From contig NZ_CAJMDQ010000004.1 of assembly GCF_905212195.1 (NCBI RefSeq), forward strand, positions 1 through 55,861: a DNA stretch of 55,861 nt. The letters run 5' to 3'. This document shows positions 26,107 to 33,646 of this stretch, piece by piece. Every line of letters starts with the position of its first letter. Position 1 is the first letter of the stretch. Source of the stretch: an uncultured Anaerotignum sp. Its GTDB lineage: Bacteria; Bacillota; Clostridia; Lachnospirales; Anaerotignaceae. The notes under the pieces were generated by a model. The model saw nothing but the letters and a program-made list of their open reading frames with translations, had not been told where the DNA came from and searched no databases. Both the position numbers and the translations under genes were made by a program.

Positions 26107-26515
26107 CTCCAATCTGAATCATGCCGCCATGGAGCACCCTTGCAAACACGCCTTCTCTGGGCATGATGCAATCCCCCACCGCCTGATAAATTTCGCAATG
26201 ACTATGACATTCTTTACCAATCTGGGTCATTTCCAGCAAAGCTTCACCGCAGCGGAATCTGGTTCCCACAGGCAGGGTTTTGAAATCAAAACCTTCCACC
26301 AGCAGATTTTCACCAAAAGCGCCATCCTCTACGGAAATGCCTTTTTCCTCAAAGGCCCGCACTTTCTCATAAGAAAGGAGGCTCACTTGTCTATGCCAGT
26401 TGCCGCCATGGGCATCACCTTCCAGCCCGAAATTCTCAATCAGGCGCACTTTGTCAATATTTTTCTTCTGTGTGCCTCTCTTTTCGCTGATGCACACAGC
26501 CATAATCTTTCCCAT
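26063..26515 (-). CDS. MOSC domain protein
   Basis: 150 aa, a single MOSC domain (the C-terminal type also found in molybdenum cofactor sulfurases). Visible: GLEGDAHGGNWHRQVSLLS (residues ~31-49), GAFGENLLVEG and the conserved Cys in GKECHSHCEIYQAVGDC-type context. Stand-alone MOSC proteins are thought to carry or transfer sulfur (or here possibly selenium) to the cofactor. ATG with GGAGG upstream. Lies between moaA and mog and overlaps mog. Confidence 0.88.
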   Translation of the reverse strand: MGKIMAVCISEKRGTQKKNIDKVRLIENFGLEGDAHGGNWHRQVSLLSYEKVRAFEEKGISVEDGAFGENLLVEGFDFKTLPVGTRFRCGEALLEMTQIGKECHSHCEIYQAVGDCIMPREGVFARVLHGGMIQIGDELEIVPSSDSDSK

Positions 26516-26516
26516 A

Positions 26517-27473
26517 CTATCCTCCTATTTTCCACATGGGACGGCTTTCGTCGGTAGTATGACCGTCCCTCGGTTTTTGCAGAATACGTTCCTGCAACAC
26601 CTTCTGTATTTCCTCCGGCTCCGCGCCGCTGCGCACCAATTCCCGCAAGTCACAATCCACTGGATGATGCAGACAGAGCTTCAATTTTCCTTCCGCTGTC
26701 ATGCGGATACGGTTGCACTGGTGGCAAAAACTGCGGCTCACAGGGCTGATGAATCCAATACGTCCTTTGAAATGCTCGTTTGTATAATAAACCGCCGGGC
26801 CTTCCCGGTCATCCTTCTCCGTCTGAATAAATCCGCCATAAACTTCTTCCAGCCGTTTCCGAATGGTTTCATTTTTCACGGTTGGAAAAGCGGAACCTTC
26901 CCCAATGGGCATCATTTCAATGAAACGCACCTCCATGGGATATTCCTTCGCCAATTCTGCCAGATGGAGCAGTTCTTTTTCGTTTTCTCCAGCCACAGGC
27001 ACGCAGTTGACTTTCACAGGCAGTCCCACTTTGCCGCAAGCCGCTAGACCTGCCAAAGCGTCAGACAGCACATCCCGTCTGGTAAGTCTGCAATACTGCT
27101 TTGCATCCAGACTGTCGATACTCACATTGACGCCGGAAAGTCCTGCTTTTTTCAGTTTTTCCGCAAGGGGCGCCAGATGGACGGCATTGCTTGTCATAAC
27201 GACTTTTTCGATACCTGGGATGTTGGAAATGGCTTCCACCAATTCCACGATATCCTGCCGCATAAGGGGTTCGCCGCCAGTGATGCGGATTTTGCGGATG
27301 CCTGCCAATGCGGCACCTTTGCAAAGTCTGACCCATTCTTCCAGTGTCAGCAATTCGCCGCTGGGCAGAAATTCCTGCTGTTCTTCCTTCATACAGTAGA
27401 CGCACCGCAGGTTACAGCGGTCAGTGACGGAAATCCGAAGATAGTCAATGGTTCTTCCAAATCCATCAATCAT
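26517..27473 (-). CDS. moaA: GTP 3',8-cyclase
   Basis: 318 aa from the ATG at 27473 (MIDGFGRTIDYLRIS). N-terminal radical SAM cluster CNLRCVYC, GGEPLMR, and a C-terminal second cluster with CHQCNRIR and a later Cys in LKLCLHH. It ends in the MWKIGG double-Gly tail needed for activity. First step of molybdopterin synthesis, from GTP. The start overlaps the end of moaC by 8 bp. Confidence 0.95.
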   Translation of the reverse strand: MIDGFGRTIDYLRISVTDRCNLRCVYCMKEEQQEFLPSGELLTLEEWVRLCKGAALAGIRKIRITGGEPLMRQDIVELVEAISNIPGIEKVVMTSNAVHLAPLAEKLKKAGLSGVNVSIDSLDAKQYCRLTRRDVLSDALAGLAACGKVGLPVKVNCVPVAGENEKELLHLAELAKEYPMEVRFIEMMPIGEGSAFPTVKNETIRKRLEEVYGGFIQTEKDDREGPAVYYTNEHFKGRIGFISPVSRSFCHQCNRIRMTAEGKLKLCLHHPVDCDLRELVRSGAEPEEIQKVLQERILQKPRDGHTTDESRPMWKIGG

Positions 27474-27942
27474 GCCGATACTCCCCACTCTTTCCGCCGC
27501 TTTTTTCGCATAGGCGAATGTCTGTCATAACCATAGAACGGTCTAAGGCTTTACACATATCGTAGATAGTCAAAAGGGTGATCTGCACTCCTGTGAGGGC
27601 TTCCATTTCCACCCCTGTTTTCCCAACGGTTTTCACGGTACACGCCGCCTCGATTTCACAGCTTTCTGGATACAGTTCAAAATCCACACTGCATTTTGTC
27701 AGCGCCAGCAAATGACACAGGGGAATCAATTCCCAGGTGCGTTTTGCTGCCATGATGCCTGCCGTTCTGGCAATGCCCAGCACATCGCCCTTTGCCATGG
27801 TGCCTGCCTGAATCTTCTCAAAAACTTCCCGGCTCACGCGGATGATTCCCTTTGCTGTGGCTGTCCGTTCCGTTTCCGCTTTCTGGCTCACATCCACCAT
27901 GACCGCGTTGCCTTCTTTATCAAAATGTGTCAACTCTCCCAT
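27466..27942 (-). CDS. moaC: Cyclic pyranopterin monophosphate synthase
   Basis: 158 aa from the ATG at 27942 (AAGGAGGGGAGG upstream); the longer frame to 28119 runs back into the previous gene. Typical stretches: MVDVSQKAETERTATAKG, GIARTAGIMAAKRTWELIPLCH (in two parts) and TVGKTGVEMEALTGVQ. Completes ring formation after MoaA. The gene is 17 bp downstream of the MoeA-like gene. Confidence 0.95.
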   Translation of the reverse strand: MGELTHFDKEGNAVMVDVSQKAETERTATAKGIIRVSREVFEKIQAGTMAKGDVLGIARTAGIMAAKRTWELIPLCHLLALTKCSVDFELYPESCEIEAACTVKTVGKTGVEMEALTGVQITLLTIYDMCKALDRSMVMTDIRLCEKSGGKSGEYRHD

Positions 27943-27959
27943 AAAGCTCCTCCCCTCCT

Positions 27960-28982
27960 TTACTGTCCGAAACCACAGTCGGGATAGGTGCAGACAGGAC
28001 AGTTCTGGCATTGTCCGCCATGTGCCATGAGCACAAAATCCCGTCTGGTGAGTTTTTCTCCTGTCAGCAGACGAGGAACCGCCAAATCGAATACTGTCCG
28101 TTTTGCGTACATAACGCATCCGGGCAGACCTACCACAGGTTTGCCCTGCACATAAGCCAGCATGAACATCGCACCCGGCAAAACAGGTGTGCCATAAGTC
28201 ACCACTTCATCAGCGCAGGCACGAATGGCAGAAGGTGTCATATCGTCCGGGTCTACGGACATACCCCCGGTCACCTGTACCATATCCGCTCCCTGTGCCA
28301 GAAAATCCAAAATTGCCTGTGTAATGGCTTCGGGCTCATCTCCAGGGAACACCTGCCCCATGATGGTTGCCCCCACTTCCGCCGCTTTTTTCTCCAGAAC
28401 AGGGCCAAACTGATCGGCAATTCTGCCGGAAACAATTTCGGAGCCAGTGGTGACCACGCCGATTTTCGCAGGGCGGAAGGGTTTTACTTCCACCAAAGGT
28501 GTTTTGCTTTCCTTGCATGCTTTCTCAAAGCGTTCCAGTACTTCTTCCTTTACTGCCAGAGGAATGACTCTGGTAGCGGCAAGGAGTTTGTCTTTTGTCA
28601 CCTGTTTATTGCCATGGATGGTGGCAAAACAGATTTCATCATCACTGTTCACAGCGTACAGGGTATCCAGATTGATTTTCAGCACCCCGTCACAGGCTGC
28701 GCGCAGTTCGATCTTCCCTTCTTTTACCTCACTGAAAATGATGTTTTCCCCTGCTGCCGCCTGTACCATCCGCAAAGCCGCATCATTTTCATGGACATAG
28801 CCCTTGGACAGATCCCAGACATAAATATGGCGTTTGCCCAGATCCAGCAGTTTTTCAATATCTTCTTCCTGAATGACATGCCCTTTGGCAAAGGCTCTGC
28901 CTTTGAACTTACCGGGTACGATTTCTGTAATGTCGTGGCACAGCACCATGCCAACGGCATCTTCCACTCTTACTTTTTCCAT
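27960..28982 (-). CDS. Molybdopterin-binding protein (MoeA/CinA-like, clostridial type)
   Basis: 340 aa. The C-terminal half has the MoCF/MoeA-like domain: KIGVVTTGSEIVSGRIADQ (~175-193), QVTGGMSVDPDDMTP and TPVLPGAMFMLAY. The N-terminal half corresponds to the MoeA scaffold but is shorter than E. coli MoeA (411 aa). The tail carries CQNCPVCTYPDC, a Cys cluster absent from standard MoeA and recalled from related clostridial proteins. Probably inserts metal into adenylated molybdopterin or acts in the selenium variant of the pathway. Its 5' end overlaps yqeB by 13 bp. Confidence 0.85.
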   Translation of the reverse strand: MEKVRVEDAVGMVLCHDITEIVPGKFKGRAFAKGHVIQEEDIEKLLDLGKRHIYVWDLSKGYVHENDAALRMVQAAAGENIIFSEVKEGKIELRAACDGVLKINLDTLYAVNSDDEICFATIHGNKQVTKDKLLAATRVIPLAVKEEVLERFEKACKESKTPLVEVKPFRPAKIGVVTTGSEIVSGRIADQFGPVLEKKAAEVGATIMGQVFPGDEPEAITQAILDFLAQGADMVQVTGGMSVDPDDMTPSAIRACADEVVTYGTPVLPGAMFMLAYVQGKPVVGLPGCVMYAKRTVFDLAVPRLLTGEKLTRRDFVLMAHGGQCQNCPVCTYPDCGFGQ

Positions 28983-29788
28983 ATAAAACTCCCTCTATTT
29001 CGCATCAAAATTCCTTCCAGCACGCCGCCAGCAATGCACCGCGCTTTGTCGGAAATGGTATAACAATTTTTCTGTTCACTTTCTCTGGGGTCGATATCGG
29101 CGATTTTAAACCCTTCTGTCACAGGATAGCCATCTCGGATAAGCCCACGGAGAACCCCTGTCAATGTGGCAGTAACAGGCACGTCGCCGATCATGGCGAT
29201 GGTCTGCCCTTTTTCCACCAGATCACCGATTTTACTGATATTCTGCAAAATTCCTGCCGCCGGAGCGTGGATAACACGTTCTTCGCCATAACCAGCAATG
29301 ACACCGGGAATACCTGTATTGGGCGCCGCCGCGCCTTCTGTCAGCACACGCCCAAGATTATGCCCTCTCTGGGTTTCAATGACCAGATGGGCATCTACCC
29401 CTGCCGTAAAACCGGGGCCAAGGGCAATAACTGTTTCTGCCATATCTATGGTCGTTCCCAGATTCTTTTTTGCCAGAATGGCATCTACAAGCACCTGCGG
29501 CTGGATTTCCTCCAAAATCTTGCAATCCGGGTCAATGAGAACAGGAATGTTTCCATTCTCCTGAATCTCCTGAGCTTCCGCAAAATCTGCCGCCCAGACG
29601 GCAGTTACCCCCTCCACTGTCCATTCGCCTTCATAAACGGCTTCTGAAAAAGCCACATACCGACGAATGGCAGAAGGATTTGCAGTTTCCAGCACAATGA
29701 CCGGAAAACCTGCCTGATACAATTTATGGATGGTACCTGTTGCCAGATCGCCGCCGCCGCGGACAACAATGGGAAATGGTGTTTTCAT
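28970..29788 (-). CDS. yqeB: Selenium-dependent molybdenum cofactor protein YqeB
   Basis: 272 aa. Begins with a Rossmann-like IVVRGGGDLATGTIHKLYQ and contains DAILAKKNLGTTIDMAE, ALGPGFTAGVDAHLVIETQRGH (two parts) and GIPGVIAGYGEERVIHAP. This is the EF2570/YqeB family, tied by phylogenetic profile to orphan SelD and selenium-dependent molybdenum hydroxylases. Biochemical step unproven. It overlaps both neighbours, the yedF stop and the MoeA-like start. Confidence 0.9.
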   Translation of the reverse strand: MKTPFPIVVRGGGDLATGTIHKLYQAGFPVIVLETANPSAIRRYVAFSEAVYEGEWTVEGVTAVWAADFAEAQEIQENGNIPVLIDPDCKILEEIQPQVLVDAILAKKNLGTTIDMAETVIALGPGFTAGVDAHLVIETQRGHNLGRVLTEGAAAPNTGIPGVIAGYGEERVIHAPAAGILQNISKIGDLVEKGQTIAMIGDVPVTATLTGVLRGLIRDGYPVTEGFKIADIDPRESEQKNCYTISDKARCIAGGVLEGILMRNRGSFIWKK

Positions 29789-30393
29789 GGACGAATCACC
29801 TTACCTGCTTTGGAAAGCACTTCGGCAATACGATACATATTGGTCACAGAACCAACTGCCAGTTTTTCAGACAAACCATAGTGATTCAAACAAGTGCCGC
29901 AAGTGAGGATTTCTACCCCCTGGGCTTCCATGAGCTTCAAATCAGCCAGTGTTTCCGCACCGTCCACAGACAGTTTTGCGCCGCCGTTATACAAAACGAT
30001 GGTTTCCGGCAGCTGATCCTGTTCTGTCAGAGCATATACAAAGCCTTTCATCAAAATTTTCCCCAGCACATCATCGCCTGTGCCCATGGTTTCCGCTGTC
30101 AGAGCAACTACGGTTCCTGCGCTTCTGCCGTCGGGCATACAAACCACCGGAGCCGCATCTGGCTGTGTCTGACTGCCCGCTTCCACAGTGATGGTCACCA
30201 CATAGCAGTCCTCATTCTGTTTTTCGCTGACTGCTTTCATTTTTTTCTGTTCTGCCATTTTACAAAGATTCTGCACCGCAATGGCGTTATCTACCAGCAC
30301 TTCCACAGTGCCTTCTGTCATACTTTCCAATACTTTTTTTGTTTCAATAACGGGCAAGGGACAAGTTTTTCCACGTGCGTCTACTCTTTCCAT
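29785..30393 (-). CDS. yedF: YedF selenium-metabolism sulfurtransferase-like protein
   Basis: 202 aa. The N-terminal TusA-like domain has DARGKTCPLPVIETKK with the reactive Cys at about residue 11. The C-terminal domain is DsrE-like and ends with LTCGTCLNHYGLSEKL, which provides a CxxC. Proteins of this two-domain type are encoded next to selD and are presumed to carry Se or S. It sits 12 bp downstream of selD and overlaps yqeB by 4 bp (ATGA). Confidence 0.9.
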   Translation of the reverse strand: MERVDARGKTCPLPVIETKKVLESMTEGTVEVLVDNAIAVQNLCKMAEQKKMKAVSEKQNEDCYVVTITVEAGSQTQPDAAPVVCMPDGRSAGTVVALTAETMGTGDDVLGKILMKGFVYALTEQDQLPETIVLYNGGAKLSVDGAETLADLKLMEAQGVEILTCGTCLNHYGLSEKLAVGSVTNMYRIAEVLSKAGKVIRP

Positions 30394-30405
30394 TTATGTT
30401 TCCTC

Positions 30406-31437
30406 CTATAGTACGATAATCTTCTGTGTCTCTTTTTTCACAACTTTTCCAACAATGCCGCAAGGCAACCCTAATGCCGCAATTTCTGCTAACGCCTGTT
30501 CCGCATCCTCTTTTGGCATGCTCACCAGCAAGCCGCCGGAGGTCTGAGGGTCAAAAAGCAATTCTTCCACCGCAAATGGCACGCCGCAAAATTCCACCAA
30601 ATCACCTACATGGTTCCGGTTTCTCTGGGCTGCCGCTGTGAGGAAAAATCCGTCAGCATAAGCCAGACTTTCTGGAATGTGCGGGATACGGATAGAATCA
30701 ATCTCCGCACTGAGCCCCTTTGCCAGCATTTCCTTTAAATGCCCCAGAAAACCAAAGCCTGTCACGTCCGTACAGCCGTGGACTTCATATTTCCGAATGA
30801 TTTCCGAAGCGTATTTGTTCAAAGTCGTCATGGAACGGACAGCCATTTCCATGGCCTCCGGAGAGGCTTCTACCATACGATTTGCCGTGCAGACAATACC
30901 AACGCCCAAGGGTTTTGTCAGCAAAAGCACATCGCCTTCCTGCGCACCGTCATTGGGAAAAATACGGTCTGGATGGATGGTTCCCATGGCAGACAGCCCA
31001 TATTTCACATCCGCGTCGGCAATAGAATGCCCGCCGGCAAGGGCGCCTCCTGCTTCGATGACTTTTTCACTGCCTCCCTGCATGATTTTCCCCAAAATGT
31101 TCAAATCCATTTTTTCCGGGAAACAAACGATATTCAAGGCTGTCCGCACATCGCCGCCCATGGCATAAATATCACTAAGGGCATTGGCTGCGGCAATCTG
31201 TCCAAAAATATAAGGGTCTTCAACCATTGGCGGAAAAAAATCCAATGTCTGCACAATGGCAGTATCTTCTGAAATCCGATAAACTGCCGCATCATCAGAA
31301 CTTTCAAAGCCAATGAGCAGGTTGTCGTCTTTTTTCTCCGGCTTAGGCAGACGGGAAAGGACCCGTTCCAATACGCCTGCCCCCAGTTTTGCCGTACATC
31401 CGCCGCCTTTGCAAAATACAATTTCTTCCGGCATCAT
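30406..31437 (-). CDS. selD: Selenide, water dikinase
   Basis: 343 aa. Makes selenophosphate from selenide and ATP. The glycine-rich N-terminal loop FCKGGGCTAKLG holds the catalytic Cys and Lys; there is no in-frame UGA, so this is a Cys form. DDAAVYRI, TLDFFPPMVEDPYIFGQIAAANALSD and TDVTGFGFLGHL are family hallmarks (quoted in separate parts). No selA, selB, mnmH or selenocysteine tRNA lies nearby, and all neighbours are molybdenum-hydroxylase maturation genes. That fits use of selenophosphate for the cofactor rather than selenoprotein synthesis. The start overlaps the ModE-like stop (ATGA). Confidence 0.95.
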   Translation of the reverse strand: MMPEEIVFCKGGGCTAKLGAGVLERVLSRLPKPEKKDDNLLIGFESSDDAAVYRISEDTAIVQTLDFFPPMVEDPYIFGQIAAANALSDIYAMGGDVRTALNIVCFPEKMDLNILGKIMQGGSEKVIEAGGALAGGHSIADADVKYGLSAMGTIHPDRIFPNDGAQEGDVLLLTKPLGVGIVCTANRMVEASPEAMEMAVRSMTTLNKYASEIIRKYEVHGCTDVTGFGFLGHLKEMLAKGLSAEIDSIRIPHIPESLAYADGFFLTAAAQRNRNHVGDLVEFCGVPFAVEELLFDPQTSGGLLVSMPKEDAEQALAEIAALGLPCGIVGKVVKKETQKIIVL

Positions 31438-31787
31438 TTCTCACCTTCCCTCTGAAAATAAAATGTAAACAAACGGTCCGCCTCTGTCTGCAAAGCAGAG
31501 AGGAAATTTCCATACCGCTGCATCATTTCTCTGCCGTCTTCTGTCACAACAGAACCACCGCCATCCTTGCCGCCGCTGCTCCGTTCCGTCAAGGCAAAGC
31601 CCAGTTCCTGCTCCGCCGTTTTCATCATTTTCCACGCTTTGCTGTAAGAAAGCCCCATTTTCTCCGCGGCTTTCTGCATGGAGCCCATTTCCTCTATGCC
31701 TTTTAAAAGCTGCGCCACACCTGGGCCAAAGGCCTTTTCCTCCCCCATGATGCGCACTTTCATATCATAATGTAAATCCTGTTTCAT
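31434..31787 (-). CDS. ModE-type winged-helix molybdenum regulator
   Basis: 117 aa. Only the N-terminal DNA-binding part of ModE is present: GPGVAQLLKGIEEMGSMQKA followed by GLSYSKAWKMMKTAEQELGF and RSSGGKDGGGSVVTEDG, which are diagnostic for the family (LysR-like winged helix). The molybdate-binding MOP domains of E. coli ModE are missing, so metal sensing would need another protein or the HTH domain itself. First gene of the operon. The inverted repeat just upstream (31797-31820) is a probable autoregulatory site. Confidence 0.88.
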   Translation of the reverse strand: MKQDLHYDMKVRIMGEEKAFGPGVAQLLKGIEEMGSMQKAAEKMGLSYSKAWKMMKTAEQELGFALTERSSGGKDGGGSVVTEDGREMMQRYGNFLSALQTEADRLFTFYFQREGEK

Positions 31788-31796
31788 AAATCACCT

Positions 31797-31820
31797 CGTT
31801 ATTCTTTCAAAAAAATAACG
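31797..31820. promoter_or_regulatory. Probable ModE-type operator
   Basis: CGTTATT-N10-AATAACG, a perfect 7-bp inverted repeat. It lies between the promoter and the ribosome site of the ModE-like gene, 10 bp from its start codon. The half-site recalls the CGTTATATA arms of the E. coli ModE box. Confidence 0.6.
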
Positions 31821-31857
31821 CTATCAAAAAGAAAAGCCTTTCGGCTGAATCCGTCTT

Positions 31858-31887
31858 ATTATAGCAGTTTTTATTGGCTTTTGCCAT
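31858..31887 (-). promoter_or_regulatory. Promoter of the molybdenum/selenium operon
   Basis: Minus strand: ATGGCA (31882-31887), 18 bp, TATAAT (31858-31863). The predicted transcript has a leader of about 60 nt containing a short AGCC-GAAA-GGCT hairpin and the inverted repeat at 31797-31820. Confidence 0.6.
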
Positions 31888-31906
31888 ATGCTTTTTGCAT
31901 AATCCT

Positions 31907-31935
31907 TTGCGTCTTTTCGGAATTTCTGGTATGAT
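31907..31935 (+). promoter_or_regulatory. Promoter of the 31981 small gene
   Basis: TTGCGT (31907-31912), 17 bp, TATGAT (31930-31935). Divergent from the molybdenum operon promoter. Confidence 0.6.
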
Positions 31936-31980
31936 AATAAAAACACCACTGGAAACCACTCATATAAAAGGAGGAATGGT

Positions 31981-32142
31981 ATGGGACAATTTCTGTTTAT
32001 CATCCTTTGTGTGACACTGGGTTATGTGGCTTATAAGCACGCCGGTGCCGTCCGCAGCGATGGCAGTGCCCTGTGCCGGAAAAATTGCGATGAATGTACA
32101 AGAAAATGCTGGATTATGAAAAAAACGGAAGATCAAAAATGA
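31981..32142 (+). CDS. Small Cys-rich single-pass membrane protein
   Basis: 53 aa with a strong ribosome site (AAAAGGAGG) and its own promoter. One N-terminal membrane segment (FLFIILCVTLGYVAY) is followed by a Cys cluster, CRKNCDECTRKC, in a positively charged tail. The layout resembles the small Cys-rich proteins found beside FeoB iron transporters, but no feo gene is here. A metal- or cluster-binding role is plausible but unproven. It lies divergent from the molybdenum/selenium operon. Confidence 0.72.
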   Translation: MGQFLFIILCVTLGYVAYKHAGAVRSDGSALCRKNCDECTRKCWIMKKTEDQK

Positions 32143-32180
32143 TGCGTATGCTTTATGGGCTGCTTCATAAAAAAACAAAG

Positions 32181-32226
32181 ACACCTGAAATCCTTATGAC
32201 ATGAAGGAGTTCGGGTGTTTTTTTCT
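32181..32226 (+). terminator. Terminator after the small Cys-rich gene
   Basis: ACACC and GAA-TCCTT pair with AAGGA-TTC and GGTGT; TTTTTTTC follows. Confidence 0.75.
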
Positions 32227-32326
32227 TATATAAAAAGATTGTTTGTTTAAAGAGAGCCGATTGTGACGTGCATATTATTATGGAAAAATCCCACTTCAAA
32301 AACCTAACAGTCTTTCCTGTAAAAGA

Positions 32327-32355
32327 TTGTGTTCCCGCGCAACTCATGTTATATT
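32327..32355 (+). promoter_or_regulatory. Promoter of the candidate structured RNA
   Basis: TTGTGT (32327-32332), 17 bp, TATATT (32350-32355). The predicted start is at about 32361-32363, exactly where the first stem of the candidate RNA begins. Confidence 0.6.
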
Positions 32356-32360
32356 CTAAC

Positions 32361-32640
32361 CAGCAGACAGTTCAACTTCGAACACAGGTCGCATTTTCGC
32401 CGCTTGTGCCGAACTGTCTGTTATGATTTGGCAGAATCTTCTTGGATGGCGTTGACGGCATCAAGACCAACGACGGCGGTAGAAGATTCTGCCGTAATCA
32501 GCAAACCATCTATTGGAAAGCTTTTTTCATCTTGCTTTCTTTCCTCATATCCTTTATATTGGTTATATAAGAGGCAGACTTTTTTTACAGATAAGCGACG
32601 AACTTCGGTTCCAGGGGCTTAGGGGTCTGCCTCTTTTTTC
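32361..32640 (+). ncRNA. Candidate structured non-coding RNA, about 280 nt, class unknown
   Basis: An otherwise gene-free region with its own promoter and a terminal T-run. Three large stem-loops follow each other. (1) CAGACAGTTC (32364-32373) pairs with GAACTGTCTG (32411-32420). (2) GGCAGAATCTTCT (from 32430) pairs with AGAAGATTCTGCC (to 32492), with an inner CGTTG/CAACG. (3) AAGAGGCAGAC (from 32569) pairs with GTCTGCCTCTT, encloses a GAAC-UUCG-GUUC tetraloop hairpin, and ends in T6. A smaller hairpin lies near 32551-32570. It does not match RNase P, tmRNA, SRP or 6S RNA as I know them. No reading frame with a ribosome site covers it. Rfam classes such as raiA or other large ncRNAs were considered but cannot be confirmed without a covariance search. 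Confidence 0.55.
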
Positions 32641-32988
32641 AAAATAACAAAATGTATCTTTTTTATTACTATTCAAACGACTTTTCTTCTCTGTATTTGA
32701 TTGCCTGTGATCTAAATATCTGCTGAGGCGCACCAGTGTTTTGTTCATTGCATCAAATATCAAAGGGGATGAGAAGGAATTGACCGATTCATATAGAAAA
32801 TGAAATGATATAAGAAAAAAGTCACCATCAACAGGCTGCCAAAATATACAGATGTTTCCCAAAAGATAGAAGCATCTGCCCTGCTGCCAGAAAACGGGGA
32901 CAAATTTTTCCAGAAAAACTGAATACTTTCTTTTGCAAACATCTCATTGTGTGCAATTCCATATCACGCGGCAGCCATTCAGGGGGGA
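32641..32988. other. AT-rich intergenic stretch without a recognisable gene
   Basis: About 350 bp between the candidate RNA and the next lipoprotein gene. Short minus-strand frames (for example one with a hydrophobic stretch near 32800) lack ribosome sites. It probably holds the lipoprotein promoter; nothing else seen. Confidence 0.45.
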
Positions 32989-32994
32989 ATGTAT

Positions 32995-33573
32995 ATGCTG
33001 AAAAAATTTCTTGCTTTCTTGACAACTTTGGCAATGGTATTTGCCTTTGTTGGCTGCTCCGGCGGAGAATCTCCGGAAACCGCTGTCACCAACTATCTGA
33101 CAGCATTCCAGAGCCTCGATCTGGAAACCATTAATAAGTATACCAATGATACCAGCGAAACAACAGAAACCGCAGACGATGCCATTTCTGATTTGGAAAA
33201 TGAAGAAACTGGCAAAGCATTTGTGGAAAACCTGACTTTTGAAATTCTTTCTTCTACTGAAGAAGATGGCACCGCAACAGTCAAAGTATCCATCACCAAT
33301 GTGGATATGGCAAATGCCATGAGTCAGGCGATTTCTGAAATGATTCCACTGGCTTTTGCAGGATTATCTGAAGAAGAATTGGAACAGAAGTCCACAGAAG
33401 CTATGATCTCCGCTATTGCCAACAACAAAGACACAACTTATACCAAAGAAGTAGACATTTCTCTGGTCAAAGGCGAAAACAATTGGCTTATTGTACCAGA
33501 TAATGATTTGGCCGATGCCATCACAGGCGGTCTGGTCAGCTACGCAGAAAACATAAATGAAGCTTTTTCTTAA
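32995..33573 (+). CDS. Lipoprotein of unknown function (DUF4878/DUF5105-like)
   Basis: 192 aa from the ATG at 32995, seven bases after GGGGGG; an ATG two codons earlier is too close to that site. The lipoprotein signal ends in lipobox FVGC (Cys21). The mature part starts with PETAVTNYLTAFQSLDLETINKYT-like sequence, a small cystatin/NTF2-like fold seen in many Firmicute lipoproteins. It has an Asp/Glu/Thr-rich helix, alternating strands (ATVKVSITNVDM) and a C-terminal WLIVPDNDLADAI. Surface-exposed; ligand unknown. Another secreted protein is encoded 73 bp downstream. Confidence 0.8.
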   Translation: MLKKFLAFLTTLAMVFAFVGCSGGESPETAVTNYLTAFQSLDLETINKYTNDTSETTETADDAISDLENEETGKAFVENLTFEILSSTEEDGTATVKVSITNVDMANAMSQAISEMIPLAFAGLSEEELEQKSTEAMISAIANNKDTTYTKEVDISLVKGENNWLIVPDNDLADAITGGLVSYAENINEAFS

Positions 33574-33646
33574 ACAGTAATGCTGTGTGATATGGAATTC
33601 CAATAAAAAATGAAAAGTATCTCAAAAAAATCTAGGGGGGCATAGT

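Noticed and set aside
30406..31437. Selenocysteine-containing SelD or other UGA-coded selenoproteins
   Set aside because: The catalytic position is an ordinary Cys codon and no gene here is interrupted by an in-frame TGA with continued homology.
32401..32520. Protein-like reading of the second stem of the candidate RNA in two frames
   Set aside because: The perfect inverted repeat forces related sequence on both strands; no start codon with a ribosome site, and frames end at arbitrary stops.
32563..32942. Short minus-strand frames, one with a hydrophobic stretch
   Set aside because: No ribosome sites; overlap the candidate RNA terminator and AT-rich spacer.
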